From assembly GCA_947479995.1 (NCBI GenBank), contig CANKBT010000077.1, forward strand, positions 1-11,293: a stretch of 11,293 bases of DNA, read 5' to 3'. The stretch comes from Frankiaceae bacterium. GTDB lineage: Bacteria; Actinomycetota; Actinomycetes; Mycobacteriales; SCTD01. Under the pieces are notes generated by a model that was given only the letters and a program-made list of their open reading frames with translations, did not search any database and had not been told where the DNA came from. The translations under genes were made by a program, and so were the position numbers. Shown here in pieces: positions 1-6,374 of the stretch (positions are counted from its first letter, which is position 1; the number at the start of each line of letters is the position of its first letter).

Positions 1-963
1 CGGGCGTACGACCTGGTCGCCCGGGGCTTCGGGCCGGGCGCCAACGGGCCGCTGCTCGTGCTCGTCGAGGGGCCGCAGGCGCAGGCGTCGGCCGAGGCCC
101 TCGCCGCCGACCTGGAGGGGCTGCCCGGCGCCGCCGCCGTGGTGCCGCCGCTGCCGTCGCAGGACGGTCGCGCCGCGCTGCTCACGGTCGTGCCGGCCAG
201 CGGCCCCGCCGAGCCGGCGACCGCCGACCTCGTGGAGCGGCTGCGCGACCGGGCGCAGGAGGTCGACGGCGCGCGGATCGCCGTCACCGGCACCAGCGCC
301 GTGAACATCGACATCTCCGCCAAGCTCGCCGGCGCCCTGCCGGTCTACGTCGCGCTCGTCGTCGGGCTCGCGCTCGTGCTGCTGCTGCTGGTGTTCCGCT
401 CGGTGCTGGTGCCCGTGAAGGCCGTGCTCGGCTTCCTGCTCACCCTGGCGGCGACCGGCGGCGCGGTCGTCGCGGTGTTCCAGAAGGGCTGGGGGGCCGG
501 CCTGCTCGGCGTCGAGACGAGCGGGTCGATCATCAGCTTCCTGCCGGTGCTGCTCGTCGGCATCATCTTCGGCCTGGCGATGGACTACCAGGTCTTCCTC
601 GTGACGCGCATGCGCGAGCGCCACGTGCACGGCGCGCCGGCCGCCGAGGCGGTCGAGCGCGGCTTCACCGACAGCGCCCGGGTCGTCGTCGCGGCGGCGG
701 TCATCATGATCGCGGTCTTCTCGGGCTTCGTGCTCAGCCCGGACCCCGTCATCAAGAGCATCGGCTTCGCCCTCGCGCTCGGCGTGGCGCTCGACGCCTT
801 CGTCGTGCGCATGACCGTGGTGCCGGCGGTGCTCGTGCTGCTCGGCGACCGCGCCTGGCGCCTGCCCCGGTGGCTCGACCGGCTCGTGCCGCGCGTCGAC
901 GTCGAGGGCGAGGCCGTCGCGCGGACGGCGCCGGAGCCCGACCTCGCGACGGCCCGCGGCTAG
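1..963 (+). CDS. MMPL-family (RND superfamily) membrane transporter, C-terminal part
   Basis: The frame is open from the first base, so the gene begins upstream; 320 residues are visible. Proteins of the MMPL family move lipids or other hydrophobic molecules across the inner membrane, driven by the proton gradient. The fragment begins in the periplasmic loop (GFGPGANGPLLV, typical of the family). A soluble stretch with VTGTSAVNID follows, then a block of hydrophobic helices at about residues 113-133, 137-160, 178-196, 225-245 and 252-282. The family hallmark GLAMDYQVFLVTRMRERH lies at about 191-208, between two helices. A short charged tail ends the protein. Full members have about 700 or more residues, so roughly the first half is missing. 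The cargo cannot be inferred. The stop overlaps the convergent desaturase stop by 4 bp. Family assignment is firm; the closeness to lipid desaturation genes may be coincidence because transcription is convergent. Confidence 0.93.
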   Translation, partial: RAYDLVARGFGPGANGPLLVLVEGPQAQASAEALAADLEGLPGAAAVVPPLPSQDGRAALLTVVPASGPAEPATADLVERLRDRAQEVDGARIAVTGTSAVNIDISAKLAGALPVYVALVVGLALVLLLLVFRSVLVPVKAVLGFLLTLAATGGAVVAVFQKGWGAGLLGVETSGSIISFLPVLLVGIIFGLAMDYQVFLVTRMRERHVHGAPAAEAVERGFTDSARVVVAAAVIMIAVFSGFVLSPDPVIKSIGFALALGVALDAFVVRMTVVPAVLVLLGDRAWRLPRWLDRLVPRVDVEGEAVARTAPEPDLATARG

Positions 964-2141
964 GCGGCCGCGCGCTCCTCGGCGCGGGCCGGGCGCACGC
1001 GCTGCACCAGCGCGACCGGCACGGCCTTGGCGGTGCGGCGCGACAGGAAGCCGTTGGGCAGCGACAGGCGCACGACCTTGCCCCACGCCGAGGCCAGCTG
1101 CTTGGGCATCGAGCCGGTGACGTACGTGAGGCCGTAGCGCGCGAAGACGTCCTGCACCTGCGGCGCGATCTCCTTGTAGCGGTTGCTCGGGAGGTCGGGG
1201 AACAGGTGGTGCTCGACCTGGAAGGACAGGTTGCCGGTCATCAGGTGCAGCGCCTCGCCGCCGCTGATGTTGGCGGCGCCGAGCATCTGGCGCAGGTACC
1301 ACTGGCCGCGGGTCTCGCCCTCGATCGAGGTCTTGGTGAAGGTCTCGACGCCCTCGGGGAAGTGGCCGCACATGATCACCGAGTGCGTCCACAGGTTGCG
1401 GACGAGGTTGGCGGTGACGTTGGCGCCGAGGGTCGGCAGCGCCGACGGGCCCGACAGCAGCGGGTGCACGAGGTAGTCGCGCGTCGCCTGCTTCTTGACC
1501 TTCTGCAGCACGTTGCGCAGCTGCGCCTGGAAGGCGGCGACGTCGGCCGTGCCGCGCTTCTTGGCCTTGAGGTGCTTGCCGATCTCGAGGTCGTACGCCG
1601 CGATGCCGTACTCGAAGACGCACGCGTTGAGCAGGTTCCACAGCGGCTGCGCCAGGTAGAAGGGCATCCAGCGCTGGTCCTCGTCGACGCGCATGATCCC
1701 GTAGCCGAGGTCGTTGTCGCGGCCGAGCACGTTCGTGTACGTGTGGTGCAGCTCGTTGTGCGAGTGCTTCCACATGTCGGCCGGCGACGCGTTGTCCCAC
1801 TCCCAGGTCGTGCTGTGCACCTTGGGGTCGCGCATCCAGTCCCACTGGCCGTGCATGACGTTGTGGCCGATCTCCATGTTCTCGAGGATCTTGGAGATCG
1901 ACAGGCCGACGGTGCCGGCGACCCACGCCGGCGGGAACAGCGACAGCAGCAGCACGCCCCGGCTGGCCAGCTCGAGCTTGCGCTGCACGTCGATGACCTT
2001 GCGGATGTACGCGGCGTCGCGCGCGCCCCGGTCGGCGAGGACGCTGTCGCGGATCGCGTCGAGCTCGCGGCCGAGCGCCTCGACGTCCTCGTCGGACAGG
2101 TGGGCGGTCGGGTCGACGGGCTTGTTCTGGATCGCGGTCAT
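960..2141 (-). CDS. membrane fatty acid desaturase (DesA3-like acyl-CoA/acyl-lipid desaturase)
   Basis: This 393-residue integral membrane di-iron desaturase (PF00487) introduces a double bond in fatty acyl chains using O2 and electrons from a reductase partner. The three histidine boxes are visible: HNVMH at residues 93-97, HNELHH at 128-133, and QVEHH at 308-312 followed by LFPDLPSNRY. GHFPEG in the membrane-proximal region probably supplies a further ligand. Hydrophobic segments lie around residues 62-84 and 160-182. The ATG at 2141 is preceded by GAGGAG with a 6-nt spacer, a good ribosome site. It lies 52 bp downstream of the reductase gene on the same strand, so the two are very likely co-transcribed and form one electron-transfer pair. 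The closest well-known system is mycobacterial DesA3 with its oxidoreductase; the double-bond position (probably delta-9) is inferred from that likeness only. The gene ends in the CTAG shared with the MMPL gene. Confidence 0.93.
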   Translation of the reverse strand: MTAIQNKPVDPTAHLSDEDVEALGRELDAIRDSVLADRGARDAAYIRKVIDVQRKLELASRGVLLLSLFPPAWVAGTVGLSISKILENMEIGHNVMHGQWDWMRDPKVHSTTWEWDNASPADMWKHSHNELHHTYTNVLGRDNDLGYGIMRVDEDQRWMPFYLAQPLWNLLNACVFEYGIAAYDLEIGKHLKAKKRGTADVAAFQAQLRNVLQKVKKQATRDYLVHPLLSGPSALPTLGANVTANLVRNLWTHSVIMCGHFPEGVETFTKTSIEGETRGQWYLRQMLGAANISGGEALHLMTGNLSFQVEHHLFPDLPSNRYKEIAPQVQDVFARYGLTYVTGSMPKQLASAWGKVVRLSLPNGFLSRRTAKAVPVALVQRVRPARAEERAAA

Positions 2142-2193
2142 CGGGGTCTCCTCGGGGTGGTGCGGGCGAGCGGGGCGGTGCGAGCGGGCGGCG

Positions 2194-3291
2194 CTAGACG
2201 TCGAGGTCGCAGGGGCCGGCGGCGGCGGACACGCAGGTCTGGACGAGCACGCCGTCGCCCTCGGCGGCGGTGGTGAGGTCGCCGTTGCGCAGGTCGCGGA
2301 CGGCGCCGGAGCGCAGCGGCAGCACGCAGCCGAAGCAGATGCCCATGCGGCAGCCGGACGGCATGAGCACGCCGGCCTCCTCGCCGGCCTGCAGCAGCGG
2401 GGTGGCGCCGTCGGCCTCGACCTCGGCGCCGGTCCGCGAGAACGTCACGGTGCCGCCCTCGCCGGCGGCGACGACGAGCGGGCGGAAGCGCTCGGTGTGC
2501 AGGCGGCCGGCGAGGCCGCGCGACTCCCAGTGGCCCTCGAGCAGGTCGAGCATGCCGGTGGGGCCGCAGGCCCAGGCCTCGCGCTCGGCGAGGTCGGGCA
2601 CGAGCGCGTCGAGCTCGGCGGTGCCGAGCATGCCGTCGACGTCGGTGTGCTTCTCGACGAGGCGGATCCGGCCGTCGGCGGCGAGCGCGCGCAGCTCGGC
2701 GGCGAAGACGACGTCGTCGGCGGTCGGGGCGGAGTGCACGAGGACGACGTCGTCGAGCTCGTGCAGGGCGCTGCGCAGCATGCCCATGACCGGCGTGATG
2801 CCGGAGCCGGCGGTGACGAACAGCGCCTTGGCGGGCCGCGGGGTCGGCAGCACGAAGTCGCCGGCGGCCTGGTCGAGCTGGAGCACCGTGCCGGCCGTCG
2901 CCGCGCGCACCAGGTGGTTGCTCACGACGCCGTCCGGGATGGCCTTGACCGTGATGGCGATGAGGCCGTCCGCGCGGTCCGCGGGCGAGGTCAGGGAGTA
3001 CGTGCGCCACTGCCGCACGCCGTCGACGTCGACGCCGAGGCGGACGTACTGGCCCGGCACGTGGCCGGCCCAGCCGCGGCCGGGCTGCAGCACGAGCGTG
3101 GCGGCGTCGCGCGTCTCGGGCTGCACGGCGACGATGCGCGCGCGCAGCGCGGCGCCGGAGCGCAGCGGGTCGACGAGGTCGAGGTAGTCGGCTGGCACCA
3201 GCGGGGTCGCGGCGGCCTCGGCCAGCTTCACCAGGCGGTCGCGCAGGCGAGGACGGGCGGAGCGCGTCTGCGGAGGGGTCACCGTGGTCAT
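2194..3291 (-). CDS. ferredoxin-NAD(P)H reductase with C-terminal 2Fe-2S domain, desaturase electron donor
   Basis: The 365-residue flavo-iron-sulfur oxidoreductase passes electrons from NAD(P)H through FAD to a 2Fe-2S centre and then, by context, to the desaturase encoded next. Domains in order: a polar N-terminus (1-45); an FAD-binding barrel (about 46-150) with the flavin motif RTYSLTS at 96-102; a nucleotide-binding domain with GSGITP at 162-167; a plant-type ferredoxin domain (about 280-365) with ligands Cys314, Cys319, Cys322 (C-x4-C-x2-C) and Cys353. The open frame extends upstream to 3405, but that extension is Arg/Ser-rich, unlike the family, and would run into the regulator gene. 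The ATG at 3291 has AGGA about 8 nt upstream and gives the usual N-terminus. This is the same domain order as the mycobacterial DesA3 partner oxidoreductase. It is the first gene of a two-gene operon with the desaturase and is divergent from the PucR-type regulator. Confidence 0.93.
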   Translation of the reverse strand: MTTVTPPQTRSARPRLRDRLVKLAEAAATPLVPADYLDLVDPLRSGAALRARIVAVQPETRDAATLVLQPGRGWAGHVPGQYVRLGVDVDGVRQWRTYSLTSPADRADGLIAITVKAIPDGVVSNHLVRAATAGTVLQLDQAAGDFVLPTPRPAKALFVTAGSGITPVMGMLRSALHELDDVVLVHSAPTADDVVFAAELRALAADGRIRLVEKHTDVDGMLGTAELDALVPDLAEREAWACGPTGMLDLLEGHWESRGLAGRLHTERFRPLVVAAGEGGTVTFSRTGAEVEADGATPLLQAGEEAGVLMPSGCRMGICFGCVLPLRSGAVRDLRNGDLTTAAEGDGVLVQTCVSAAAGPCDLDV

Positions 3292-3377
3292 GCGTCGATC
3301 CTGTCTGCTCCGAGGGCTAGGGTCACTGCCCGTGGAGGGTGAGCGCGCGACGGCTTCTTGTTCGCCGGAGACAAGTC
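3292..3377. promoter_or_regulatory. divergent promoter region between reductase-desaturase operon and PucR regulator
   Basis: These 86 bp separate the reductase start (ATG at 3291, minus) from the regulator start (GTG at 3378, plus), so promoters for both directions should lie here or in the early codons. I see no convincing sigma-70-type -35/-10 pair on either strand. A short inverted repeat sits near the regulator end (3357-3375). Divergent placement of a regulator and its target operon suggests local control, but no operator can be assigned from sequence alone. Confidence 0.5.
3357..3375. repeat. inverted repeat CTTGT-N9-ACAAG overlapping the regulator ribosome site
   Basis: CTTGT at 3357-3361 and ACAAG at 3371-3375 are exact reverse complements with a 9-nt centre. 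The centre holds GGAG (3367-3370), the best Shine-Dalgarno for the GTG at 3378. It could be a small operator for autoregulation or a weak RNA hairpin around the ribosome site. The arms are only 5 bp, so chance is possible. Confidence 0.3.
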
Positions 3378-4634
3378 GTGGCTGAGGGCGTGACCGCCGC
3401 GACACCGACCGGAGGTGTGGCGGGCCGGGCGGTGGGCCTCGGGCTGTCGCCGGAGCTCGTGCTGCTGCTGCGCGAGCAGCTGCCGGGGGTCGCCGAGCGC
3501 ACGGTGGCGGCGCTCACCGCCGAGGTGGGCGAGTACGCCCGGTCCCTCGACAGCGAGATGCGCACGACCATCGAGAGCGCCGTGCAGGTGGCCCTCGGCG
3601 CCTTCCTGCGCCTCGCCGCGCCGGCCCACGTCGCCGGCAGCGACCCCGGCACGCCGATGTCGTCGGCCCTCGAGGGGGCGTACGACCTGGGGCGCGGCGA
3701 GGCGCGCAGCGGCCGCACGACCGCGGCGCTGCTGTCGGCCTATCGCGTCGGTGCCCGGGTGTCGTGGCGCGAGTGGGCGGCGACGGCGGTCGCCTGGGGG
3801 CTGCCGGCCATGACGGTCGCGCAGTTCGCCGAGCTGGTGTTCGCCTACATCGACGAGCTGTCGGCGGCGAGCGTCGCCGGCCACGCCGACGAGCTGGCGA
3901 CCTCCGGCCGGGCCCGCGAGCAGTACCGCGAGCGGCTGGGGCAGGCCGTGCTGTCCGGGGCGCCGGCCGACGCGCTGCTCGCGGCCGCCACCCGCGCGGA
4001 CTGGGAGCCGCCGGCCTGCCTCACCGCGGTGCTCGTGCCGTCGGCGCTGGCCCGCGGCACGGTCGACGCCCTCCCCCGCGACACCCTGCGCGTCTCCGGC
4101 GACCTCGCCGGGCCGTCCGGCGCCCCCGACGACACGACCGTGCTGCTCGTGCCCGGGCCCGCTGGCGCGGACGGGCGGGCCGCCGTGCTGCGCGCCCTGC
4201 GCGGGCGGGCGGCCGTGGTCGGCCCGGGGCGGCCGTGGGAGCAGGCGGCGTCGTCGTACCGCCGGGCGGTGCGCGCGTGGCAGCAGCACCCGCCGGCGCG
4301 CGAGCCCGTCGACACCGAGGCCCACCTGCCCGAGCTGGTGCTCACCGCCGACGGCGAGGCGCTCGCCGACCTGCGAGCCGCGGCGCTCGCACCGCTGGCC
4401 GACCTGCGGCCCGCGACGGCCGCGCGGCTCGCCGAGACGCTGCGGTCGTGGCTGCTGCACCAGGGGCGCCGCGAGGAGGTCGCGGCCGACCTGGTCGTGC
4501 ACCCGCAGACGGTGCGCTACCGCATGGGGCAGCTGCGCGAGCTGTACGGCGACGCGCTCACCGACCCGGAGCAGGTGCTGCGGCTGACCCTGGCGCTCGC
4601 CGTGCTCCCGGACAGCGGCGCGGCGGGCGGCTAG
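3378..4634 (+). CDS. PucR-family transcriptional regulator (C-terminal HTH_30)
   Basis: The protein has 418 residues with this start. The C-terminus (about 355-410) has the PucR-type helix-turn-helix: LRSWLLHQGRREEVAADL, then VVHPQTVRYRMGQLRELYG, a very conserved arrangement in which VHPQTVRYRM holds the recognition helix. The N-terminal 180 residues are helical and resemble the sensory region found in PucR/CdaR-like regulators, and a divergent GGDEF-like segment probably fills the middle. The frame also has a GTG at 3339, but there GGAGG abuts the start codon with no spacing. The GTG at 3378 has GGAG with a 7-nt spacer and is preferred. The gene is divergent from the reductase-desaturase operon, an arrangement that suggests control of membrane lipid desaturation. 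The ligand is unknown. Its stop overlaps the stop of the convergent small membrane protein by 4 bp (CTAG). Confidence 0.88.
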   Translation: MAEGVTAATPTGGVAGRAVGLGLSPELVLLLREQLPGVAERTVAALTAEVGEYARSLDSEMRTTIESAVQVALGAFLRLAAPAHVAGSDPGTPMSSALEGAYDLGRGEARSGRTTAALLSAYRVGARVSWREWAATAVAWGLPAMTVAQFAELVFAYIDELSAASVAGHADELATSGRAREQYRERLGQAVLSGAPADALLAAATRADWEPPACLTAVLVPSALARGTVDALPRDTLRVSGDLAGPSGAPDDTTVLLVPGPAGADGRAAVLRALRGRAAVVGPGRPWEQAASSYRRAVRAWQQHPPAREPVDTEAHLPELVLTADGEALADLRAAALAPLADLRPATAARLAETLRSWLLHQGRREEVAADLVVHPQTVRYRMGQLRELYGDALTDPEQVLRLTLALAVLPDSGAAGG

Positions 4635-4909
4635 AGCGTCGGCGCGGAGGTGGCGTCGGGGCCGGCGGCCTCGGCGCGCGAGCGCTCACCGCGGTCGTCG
4701 ACCAGCTCGTCCTGCGGCGCCGGGTCGCGCTGCGGCAGCTGGCGCTGGTCGCGGCTGAAGTAGGCGAGCACCGGCAGGTAGGCCAGCACGAGGACGGCGG
4801 CGAAGATCAGCCAGTCGTCGATGTCGGTGTTGATCTCGAGCGCGAGCAGCACGGCCAGGACCGCGATCGTCACGACCAGCCACAGCCGCGCCAGGAGTCC
4901 GCCGTCCAC
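4631..4909 (-). CDS. small two-helix membrane protein, function unknown
   Basis: The 92-residue protein starts at GTG, with GGAG 7 nt upstream, which supports the call. Two hydrophobic helices are visible at about residues 5-24 and 33-51, joined by the short acidic turn EINTDIDD. A polar, acidic and Pro/Gln-rich tail (52-92) follows, rich in Arg, Asp and Glu. I do not recognise a named family. Small membrane proteins of this pattern are common in actinobacteria, often as uncharacterised genes. It lies downstream of the DUF3618 operon on the same strand but is separated from it by a strong hairpin (4994-5031), so it probably has its own promoter. It is convergent with the PucR regulator and shares CTAG with it. 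An overlapping frame at 4686-4976 is an Arg/Ala-rich shadow. Confidence 0.72.
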   Translation of the reverse strand: MDGGLLARLWLVVTIAVLAVLLALEINTDIDDWLIFAAVLVLAYLPVLAYFSRDQRQLPQRDPAPQDELVDDRGERSRAEAAGPDATSAPTL

Positions 4910-4926
4910 TGCCCTGCTCCGTCCCT

Positions 4927-4943
4927 CGGGGCGCTGCGCCCCG
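4927..4943 (-). other. short GC hairpin in leader of the small membrane protein gene
   Basis: CGGGGCG (4927-4933) and CGCCCCG (4937-4943) form a perfect 7-bp stem with a 3-nt loop, 17 bp upstream of the GTG at 4909 and just upstream of its ribosome site. In such GC-rich DNA it may be a minor structural element or chance. No U-run follows, so I do not call it a terminator. Confidence 0.3.
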
Positions 4944-4993
4944 CTCGCTCGTGTCGTCCGGTCCGTGCGCGTCCATGGTCCCAGACCCGGACG

Positions 4994-5031
4994 CGCCGCA
5001 GGCCCCGGGGGCGTCCCCGGGGCCTGCGGCG
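4994..5031 (-). terminator. strong 17-bp hairpin after the DUF3618 operon
   Basis: CGCCGCAGGCCCCGGGG (4994-5010) pairs perfectly with 5015-5031 across a GCGT loop; one G-U and one more C-G pair can extend it. It lies 57 bp beyond the stop of the DUF3618 gene (minus strand) and before the next minus-strand gene. There is no U-tract, as is usual for actinobacterial intrinsic terminators. Being a near-perfect palindrome, it would fold on either strand. Confidence 0.75.
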
Positions 5032-5088
5032 TGCGTGCTGGTGGTGCCTGGTGCTTCGTGCGTGGTCGTGCCGGTGCGTGCGGCGGCG

Positions 5089-5955
5089 CTAGTAGCGCGG
5101 GCCGTCGACGGTGCCGGCGCCGCCCGCGGGCGGGAAGGCGTCGTCGTACGCGGTCGTGCCCGGGACCGACGGGGTGGTCGGCGCGACGGGGTACTCCGGG
5201 GCGACGGTGCCGAACTCGCTGCCGCCCTCGCTGCCGCTGGACTGCGCGGTCTCCTGGACCGAGCCCGCGGCGTCCTTGGCCGTCGACTGCACCGAGCCCG
5301 CGGCGTCCCTGGCCTGGTCGGCGACCTGCGTGCCGGCCTCCTGCGCGGTGCCCTTGACCTCCTGCACGGCGTCGGTCGCGGTGCTCTTGAGCCCCTCGGC
5401 CTTCTCCTGCACGACGGGCGCGAGCTCGCTCTTGACCTCCTGCGCCGCGCTGGTGAGCGCCTGCTTGGCCGGCTCGGCGACGGCGTCCTTGAGCTGGTGC
5501 GCCTTCTCCGTCTCGACCTGGGTCTTCGGCAGCAGGCTGCTGGCGAGCCAGCCGATGCCGAAGGCGATGACGCCCGCGGCCAGCGGGTTGCCCGCGGCCT
5601 TCTGCTTGGCGGTCTCGGGCGCGCCCTGGACGGCCCCGGCCACCGAGCCGGCGGCGCCGGTCACGCTGTCCTTGGCACTGCCCGCGGCACCCGCGACGCC
5701 GTGCGCCGCGCTGCCGGCCGCGCCGGTGACGCTGTCCTTGGCGCTGTGCGCGCCGCCCGCGGCCGAGGAGCCGGCGTCGTGGGCGGAGCCCATGACCTTC
5801 TCCTTGACGTTGAGCACGGCGCCCTTGGCCGCCTCGACGCGCCGCTCGGCGACCTTGGACGGGCTCACCTTCTCGGCGAGCACGTCGAGGTCGGCGCCCA
5901 GCTCCTGACGCGTCCGGGCGATGTCGGCCCTCAGCTGCTCCGGTTCCTGGCCCAC
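5089..5955 (-). CDS. DUF3618-domain protein with two LEA-like 11-residue-repeat blocks around a membrane segment
   Basis: The 288-residue protein begins at a GTG preceded by AAGGAGG with a 7-nt spacer, the best ribosome site in the window; the longer open frame upstream is a shadow. Residues 4-52 match DUF3618: EQLRADIARTRQELGADLD, then a basic helix. Residues 71-114 form four 11-residue repeats (SAKDSVTGAAG type, one unit present twice without change). A hydrophobic segment follows at 124-142 (AAGVIAFGIGWLASSLL). A helical charged stretch comes next, then four more 11-residue repeats at 191-234 (such as STAKDAAGSVQ). The tail (239-288) is Gly/Pro/Ser/Tyr-rich and looks unfolded. The pattern resembles group-3 LEA proteins, which form amphipathic helices at membranes under drying or stress; that role here is inferred. 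The gene overlaps the holin-like gene by 25 bp, so translation is probably coupled. Confidence 0.85.
   Translation of the reverse strand: MGQEPEQLRADIARTRQELGADLDVLAEKVSPSKVAERRVEAAKGAVLNVKEKVMGSAHDAGSSAAGGAHSAKDSVTGAAGSAAHGVAGAAGSAKDSVTGAAGSVAGAVQGAPETAKQKAAGNPLAAGVIAFGIGWLASSLLPKTQVETEKAHQLKDAVAEPAKQALTSAAQEVKSELAPVVQEKAEGLKSTATDAVQEVKGTAQEAGTQVADQARDAAGSVQSTAKDAAGSVQETAQSSGSEGGSEFGTVAPEYPVAPTTPSVPGTTAYDDAFPPAGGAGTVDGPRY
5254..5385 (-). repeat. four 11-residue (33-bp) coding repeats, second block of DUF3618 protein
   Basis: Residues 191-234 divide into STATDAVQEVK, GTAQEAGTQVA, DQARDAAGSVQ and STAKDAAGSVQ. The last two are almost identical at DNA level, sharing accgagcccgcggcgtcc one repeat apart. 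Ala and Val recur at fixed places, giving an amphipathic 11-residue periodicity. Confidence 0.75.
5614..5745 (-). repeat. four 11-residue (33-bp) coding repeats, first block of DUF3618 protein
   Basis: Residues 71-114 divide into SAKDSVTGAAG, SAAHGVAGAAG, SAKDSVTGAAG and SVAGAVQGAPE. Units one and three are identical in protein and nearly so in DNA, which suggests duplication of a 66-bp pair. Confidence 0.78.
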
Positions 5956-6374
5956 TGGGCGTCCTCCTTGAGTGTGTCGATCGTCTGCTCGGGCTTGGGG
6001 TTGATCGTCTTGGCGGTCGCCTTGGCCTTGACGAACAGGACCGCGGCGGCGATGCCGTAGAGCACGGCCACGACGAGCGCGGCCCAGGTGAGGCTGTCGA
6101 AGAAGCCGGCGAGCAGGAACATCAGCCACAGCGAGGCGAACAGGGCGAAGAAGTAGCCCGCCGCGCCCGCGCCGCCGAAGGCGCCTGCGGTCTTGCCGGC
6201 CTTCTTGGCCTCCTGCTTCATCTCGGCCTTGGCGAGCTCGACCTCCTGGTTGACCAGGGTGCTGAGGTCGGTCACGACCTCCTTGAGCAGCTCGCCGACG
6301 CTGTGCTGCGAGACGTCGGTGCTGGTCGCCGGGCCCGGGTGCAGGCGCTGCGAGCCCTCGGCGGGCCCGGTCAC
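5931..6374 (-). CDS. phage-holin-family / actinobacterial holin-X-like membrane protein
   Basis: The 147-residue protein has an N-terminal amphipathic helix (VGELLKEVVTDLSTLVNQEVELAKAEMKQEAKKAG, about 26-60). Two membrane helices follow, at about 69-90 and 97-115. The conserved basic end, KTINPKPEQTIDTLKEDAQWAR, lies at 123-143. This order matches the Phage_holin_3_6 / putative Actino HolinX family (PF07332). Despite the family name, nothing nearby is phage-like, and such genes are widespread chromosomal partners of DUF3618 genes; a role in lysis should not be assumed. The GTG start overlaps the preceding stop as GTGA, and the 3' end overlaps the DUF3618 start by 25 bp, so all three products are probably translated in a coupled way. 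A longer frame reaching to 7295 is an Arg-rich shadow of the preceding gene. Confidence 0.88.
   Translation of the reverse strand: MTGPAEGSQRLHPGPATSTDVSQHSVGELLKEVVTDLSTLVNQEVELAKAEMKQEAKKAGKTAGAFGGAGAAGYFFALFASLWLMFLLAGFFDSLTWAALVVAVLYGIAAAVLFVKAKATAKTINPKPEQTIDTLKEDAQWARNRSS

Noticed and set aside
870..2276. Long plus-strand open frame across the desaturase gene
   Set aside because: Its product is Arg/Ala/Val/His-rich low-complexity sequence with no family signature; it is the shadow of the desaturase, which has all histidine boxes.
3339..3377. Upstream GTG start at 3339 for the PucR regulator
   Set aside because: GGAGG directly touches this GTG with no spacing, while GTG 3378 has GGAG at 7 nt.
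3292..3405. Longer start for the reductase at 3405
   Set aside because: The extension is Arg/Ser-rich, has no family counterpart and would overlap the regulator gene; ATG 3291 has an AGGA ribosome site.
4686..4976. Alternative minus-strand open frame over the small membrane protein
   Set aside because: The product is Arg/Gly-rich with no membrane segments; the GTG at 4909 has a better ribosome site and yields a coherent two-helix protein.
5931..6374. Evidence for a prophage from the phage-holin-family gene
   Set aside because: No other phage genes, integrase or attachment repeats are present; the family is a common chromosomal partner of DUF3618 genes in actinobacteria.
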